Below, in pieces: positions 5,375 through 6,398 of a DNA stretch of 6,398 nt. The notes under the pieces were generated by a model. That model had not been told where the DNA came from. It ran no database searches and saw nothing but the letters and a program-made list of their open reading frames with translations. The stretch's first letter is position 1. Each line of letters starts with the position of its first letter. The stretch is from Candidatus Saccharimonadota bacterium. GTDB taxonomy: Bacteria; Patescibacteriota; Saccharimonadia; Saccharimonadales; JAGQNJ01. The position numbers and the translations under genes were made by a program. Location of the stretch: positions 1-6,398 of the forward strand of contig JAGQNJ010000037.1 of assembly GCA_020428115.1 (NCBI GenBank), given 5' to 3'.

Positions 5375-5917
5375 TTATTTGCCCGTATCTTTTGGTATTT
5401 TTACGGTTGTTTTATCAGCGCTACTACGAACAACAGATACCGGAGCCTTTAATATAGTCGTAATTGCCTGTCCTGCCGCCTTGCCAGCTTTGCGGATGGT
5501 TACACGGCGCTCCTTTTCGGTTTGAATCTTTTTACGAAGACGACGGATGGCCGAGTTGTCCTTGAGACCTTCATGCATTTCTTGGAATTCTCTATCGAGA
5601 ATCTCGAGATCCTCGTCTGTGAAGTTTTCTAGATCCATGAATGAGTTCCGAGCTGATTTAGTGGAACGAATTAGCTCATCGAGCTTAAGATGCATAGCCT
5701 TGGCATCACGGTTTTGGGTGTTTTGAATCAGGAATACCATCAGGAATGTCGCAACAGTGGTGCCTGTATTGATATAGAGTTGCCAGGTATCAGAATAATT
5801 AAACACGGGGCCAGATAGTCCCCAGACGATTACAATCACAACGGATATCAAAAAGGCGCTGGCCGTACCCATGGCATATGCGGTTTTGGATGCTGCTTTG
5901 CGGAAAATGTCTTTCAT
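5375..5917 (-). CDS. Low-affinity iron permease family protein
   Basis: Small membrane protein of 180 aa matching the low-affinity iron permease family (Pfam Iron_permease), named after yeast Fet4; in bacteria iron transport by these short forms is not established. Two membrane segments are visible, about 15-35 and 50-65. Between and after them is the family core: GPVFNYSDTWQLYINTGTT (36-54), then FLMVFLIQNTQNRD (58-71) and KLDELIR (78-84). The second half is cytoplasmic-looking and highly charged: an acidic, possibly coiled segment about 95-120 and a basic tail rich in Lys/Arg from about 124. No strong Shine-Dalgarno precedes the ATG, only AAGAAAAACT. No terminator follows closely, so the transcript may run on through the small ORF to the terminator at 5050-5026. 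It is divergent from the antiporter gene. Confidence 0.88.
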   Translation of the reverse strand: MKDIFRKAASKTAYAMGTASAFLISVVIVIVWGLSGPVFNYSDTWQLYINTGTTVATFLMVFLIQNTQNRDAKAMHLKLDELIRSTKSARNSFMDLENFTDEDLEILDREFQEMHEGLKDNSAIRRLRKKIQTEKERRVTIRKAGKAAGQAITTILKAPVSVVRSSADKTTVKIPKDTGK

Positions 5918-5930
5918 AGTTTTTCTTGTT

Positions 5931-5959
5931 TTTACAAGTTATCATAAGCATTGTACAAT
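5931..5959 (+). promoter_or_regulatory. Putative promoter of the antiporter gene
   Basis: TTTACA (5931-5936) and TACAAT (5954-5959), each 5 of 6 to consensus, are 17 bp apart. This is the best promoter match in the window. Initiation near 5966 would put the ribosome binding site at the very 5' end of the RNA. Confidence 0.6.
5941..5946 (-). promoter_or_regulatory. Putative -10 box of the iron permease-like gene
   Basis: TATGAT on the minus strand (5946-5941) lies inside the spacer of the divergent antiporter promoter. The nearest -35 candidate is TTGAAA (5967-5962) at a short 15-bp spacing, so the assignment is weak. A TACAAT (5955-5950) is an alternative. Confidence 0.3.
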
Positions 5960-5965
5960 AGTTTC

Positions 5966-5971
5966 AAGGGG
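5966..5971 (+). promoter_or_regulatory. Ribosome binding site of the antiporter gene
   Basis: AAGGGG lies 13 nt before ATG 5985, a rather long spacing but the only purine-rich match. It supports this start. Confidence 0.5.
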
Positions 5972-5984
5972 AATAAAACAAAAT

Positions 5985-6398
5985 ATGCATACCGAGGCCT
6001 TCGTCGAAATATCTGCACTACTCGCTTTATGTGCTGCCATTGCAATCCTGATGCGCTTTTTGCGCCAACCACTGATTATTAGCTATATCCTCACAGGTCT
6101 TATTGTTGGACCATCGATCCTTGGAATCGTTAAGTCACCTGATACCATTGAAATACTCGGGAATTTTGGTGTCGCGCTGTTGCTCTTTATTGTTGGTTTA
6201 GGGCTTAACCCAAAGATTGTCAAAGAGGTAGGTAAAATCTCTTTGCTCACGGGTGTTGGGCAGGTCATATTCACCTCACTAATCGGATTTGGTATCGTTC
6301 GGCTACTCGGATACGCACCACTAACCGCATTCTATATCGCTGTTGCCCTCAGTTTTAGCAGCACCATCATTATTCTCAAACTCCTGAGCGATAAACGA
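5985..6398 (+). CDS. CPA2-family cation/proton antiporter, KefB-like (partial, N-terminus only)
   Basis: First 138 codons of a membrane antiporter of the monovalent cation:proton antiporter-2 family; the gene continues past the right edge. The usual family order is visible: a first helix (about 5-25), then RQPLIISYILTGLIVGPSIL (27-46), then FGVALLLFIVGLGLNPKIVK (61-80), and FSSTIIILKLLSDK (124-137), the well conserved serine-rich helix of KefB/CPA2 proteins. Position 73 is Gly in GLGLNP where many members have Glu (GLEL); this is a common variation in the superfamily and may not affect transport. Whether the missing part carries an RCK/TrkA-N regulatory domain, and whether Na+ or K+ is moved, cannot be told. 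It has the strongest promoter in the window and an AAGGGG site, and is divergent from the iron permease-like gene. Confidence 0.92.
   Translation, partial: MHTEAFVEISALLALCAAIAILMRFLRQPLIISYILTGLIVGPSILGIVKSPDTIEILGNFGVALLLFIVGLGLNPKIVKEVGKISLLTGVGQVIFTSLIGFGIVRLLGYAPLTAFYIAVALSFSSTIIILKLLSDKR

Noticed and set aside
1..6398. CRISPR array, tRNA genes, insertion sequence or prophage parts
   Set aside because: I saw no regularly spaced repeats, tRNA T-arm sequences, transposase frames or terminal repeats on either strand.

Overview
The window looks like a chromosomal segment from a small-genome bacterium, most probably of the Candidate Phyla Radiation (Patescibacteria), with Candidatus Saccharibacteria (TM7) the best guess. 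The reasons are gene mix and style: a short archaeal-type aspartyl-tRNA synthetase, a membrane-anchored DsbA-like protein, a CBS-domain membrane protein, a DrrA/DrrB-type ABC exporter, moderate GC, tight packing, and several starts sitting only 6-9 nt behind a -10-like box, as in leaderless transcription. This placement is inference; no rRNA or marker phylogeny is available here. All genes read through in the standard bacterial code, and none ends in TGA.

Layout: (1) 1-1546, minus strand: an ABC-2 exporter operon. The ATPase comes first and its stop overlaps the permease start by one base; the permease runs off the left edge. (2) 1547-1624: a divergent promoter region with back-to-back -35 boxes, feeding the ATPase leftward and a small 64-codon acidic protein (1625-1819) rightward. 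(3) 1844-4291, minus strand: a CBS-domain membrane protein followed, 33 nt later, by aspS. (4) 4292-4364: divergent promoters for that pair and for dsbA-like (4365-5027, plus). (5) 5028-5374: no long gene, but not empty. On the minus strand it holds a cluster of inverted repeats, a leader hairpin, a good Shine-Dalgarno, a 30-codon ORF and an intrinsic terminator whose U-tract overlaps the dsbA-like stop codon. (6) 5375-5917, minus: a low-affinity iron permease family protein. (7) 5918-5984: divergent promoters. (8) 5985-6398, plus: the N-terminal part of a CPA2 (KefB-type) cation/proton antiporter, cut by the right edge.

Functionally the window mixes envelope functions (drug/lipid export, oxidative folding of secreted proteins, ion transport) with one translation gene. 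AspRS carries sequence hints of a non-discriminating enzyme that would also make Asp-tRNA(Asn) for GatCAB. The part most worth a second look is the structured minus-strand unit at 5026-5340.
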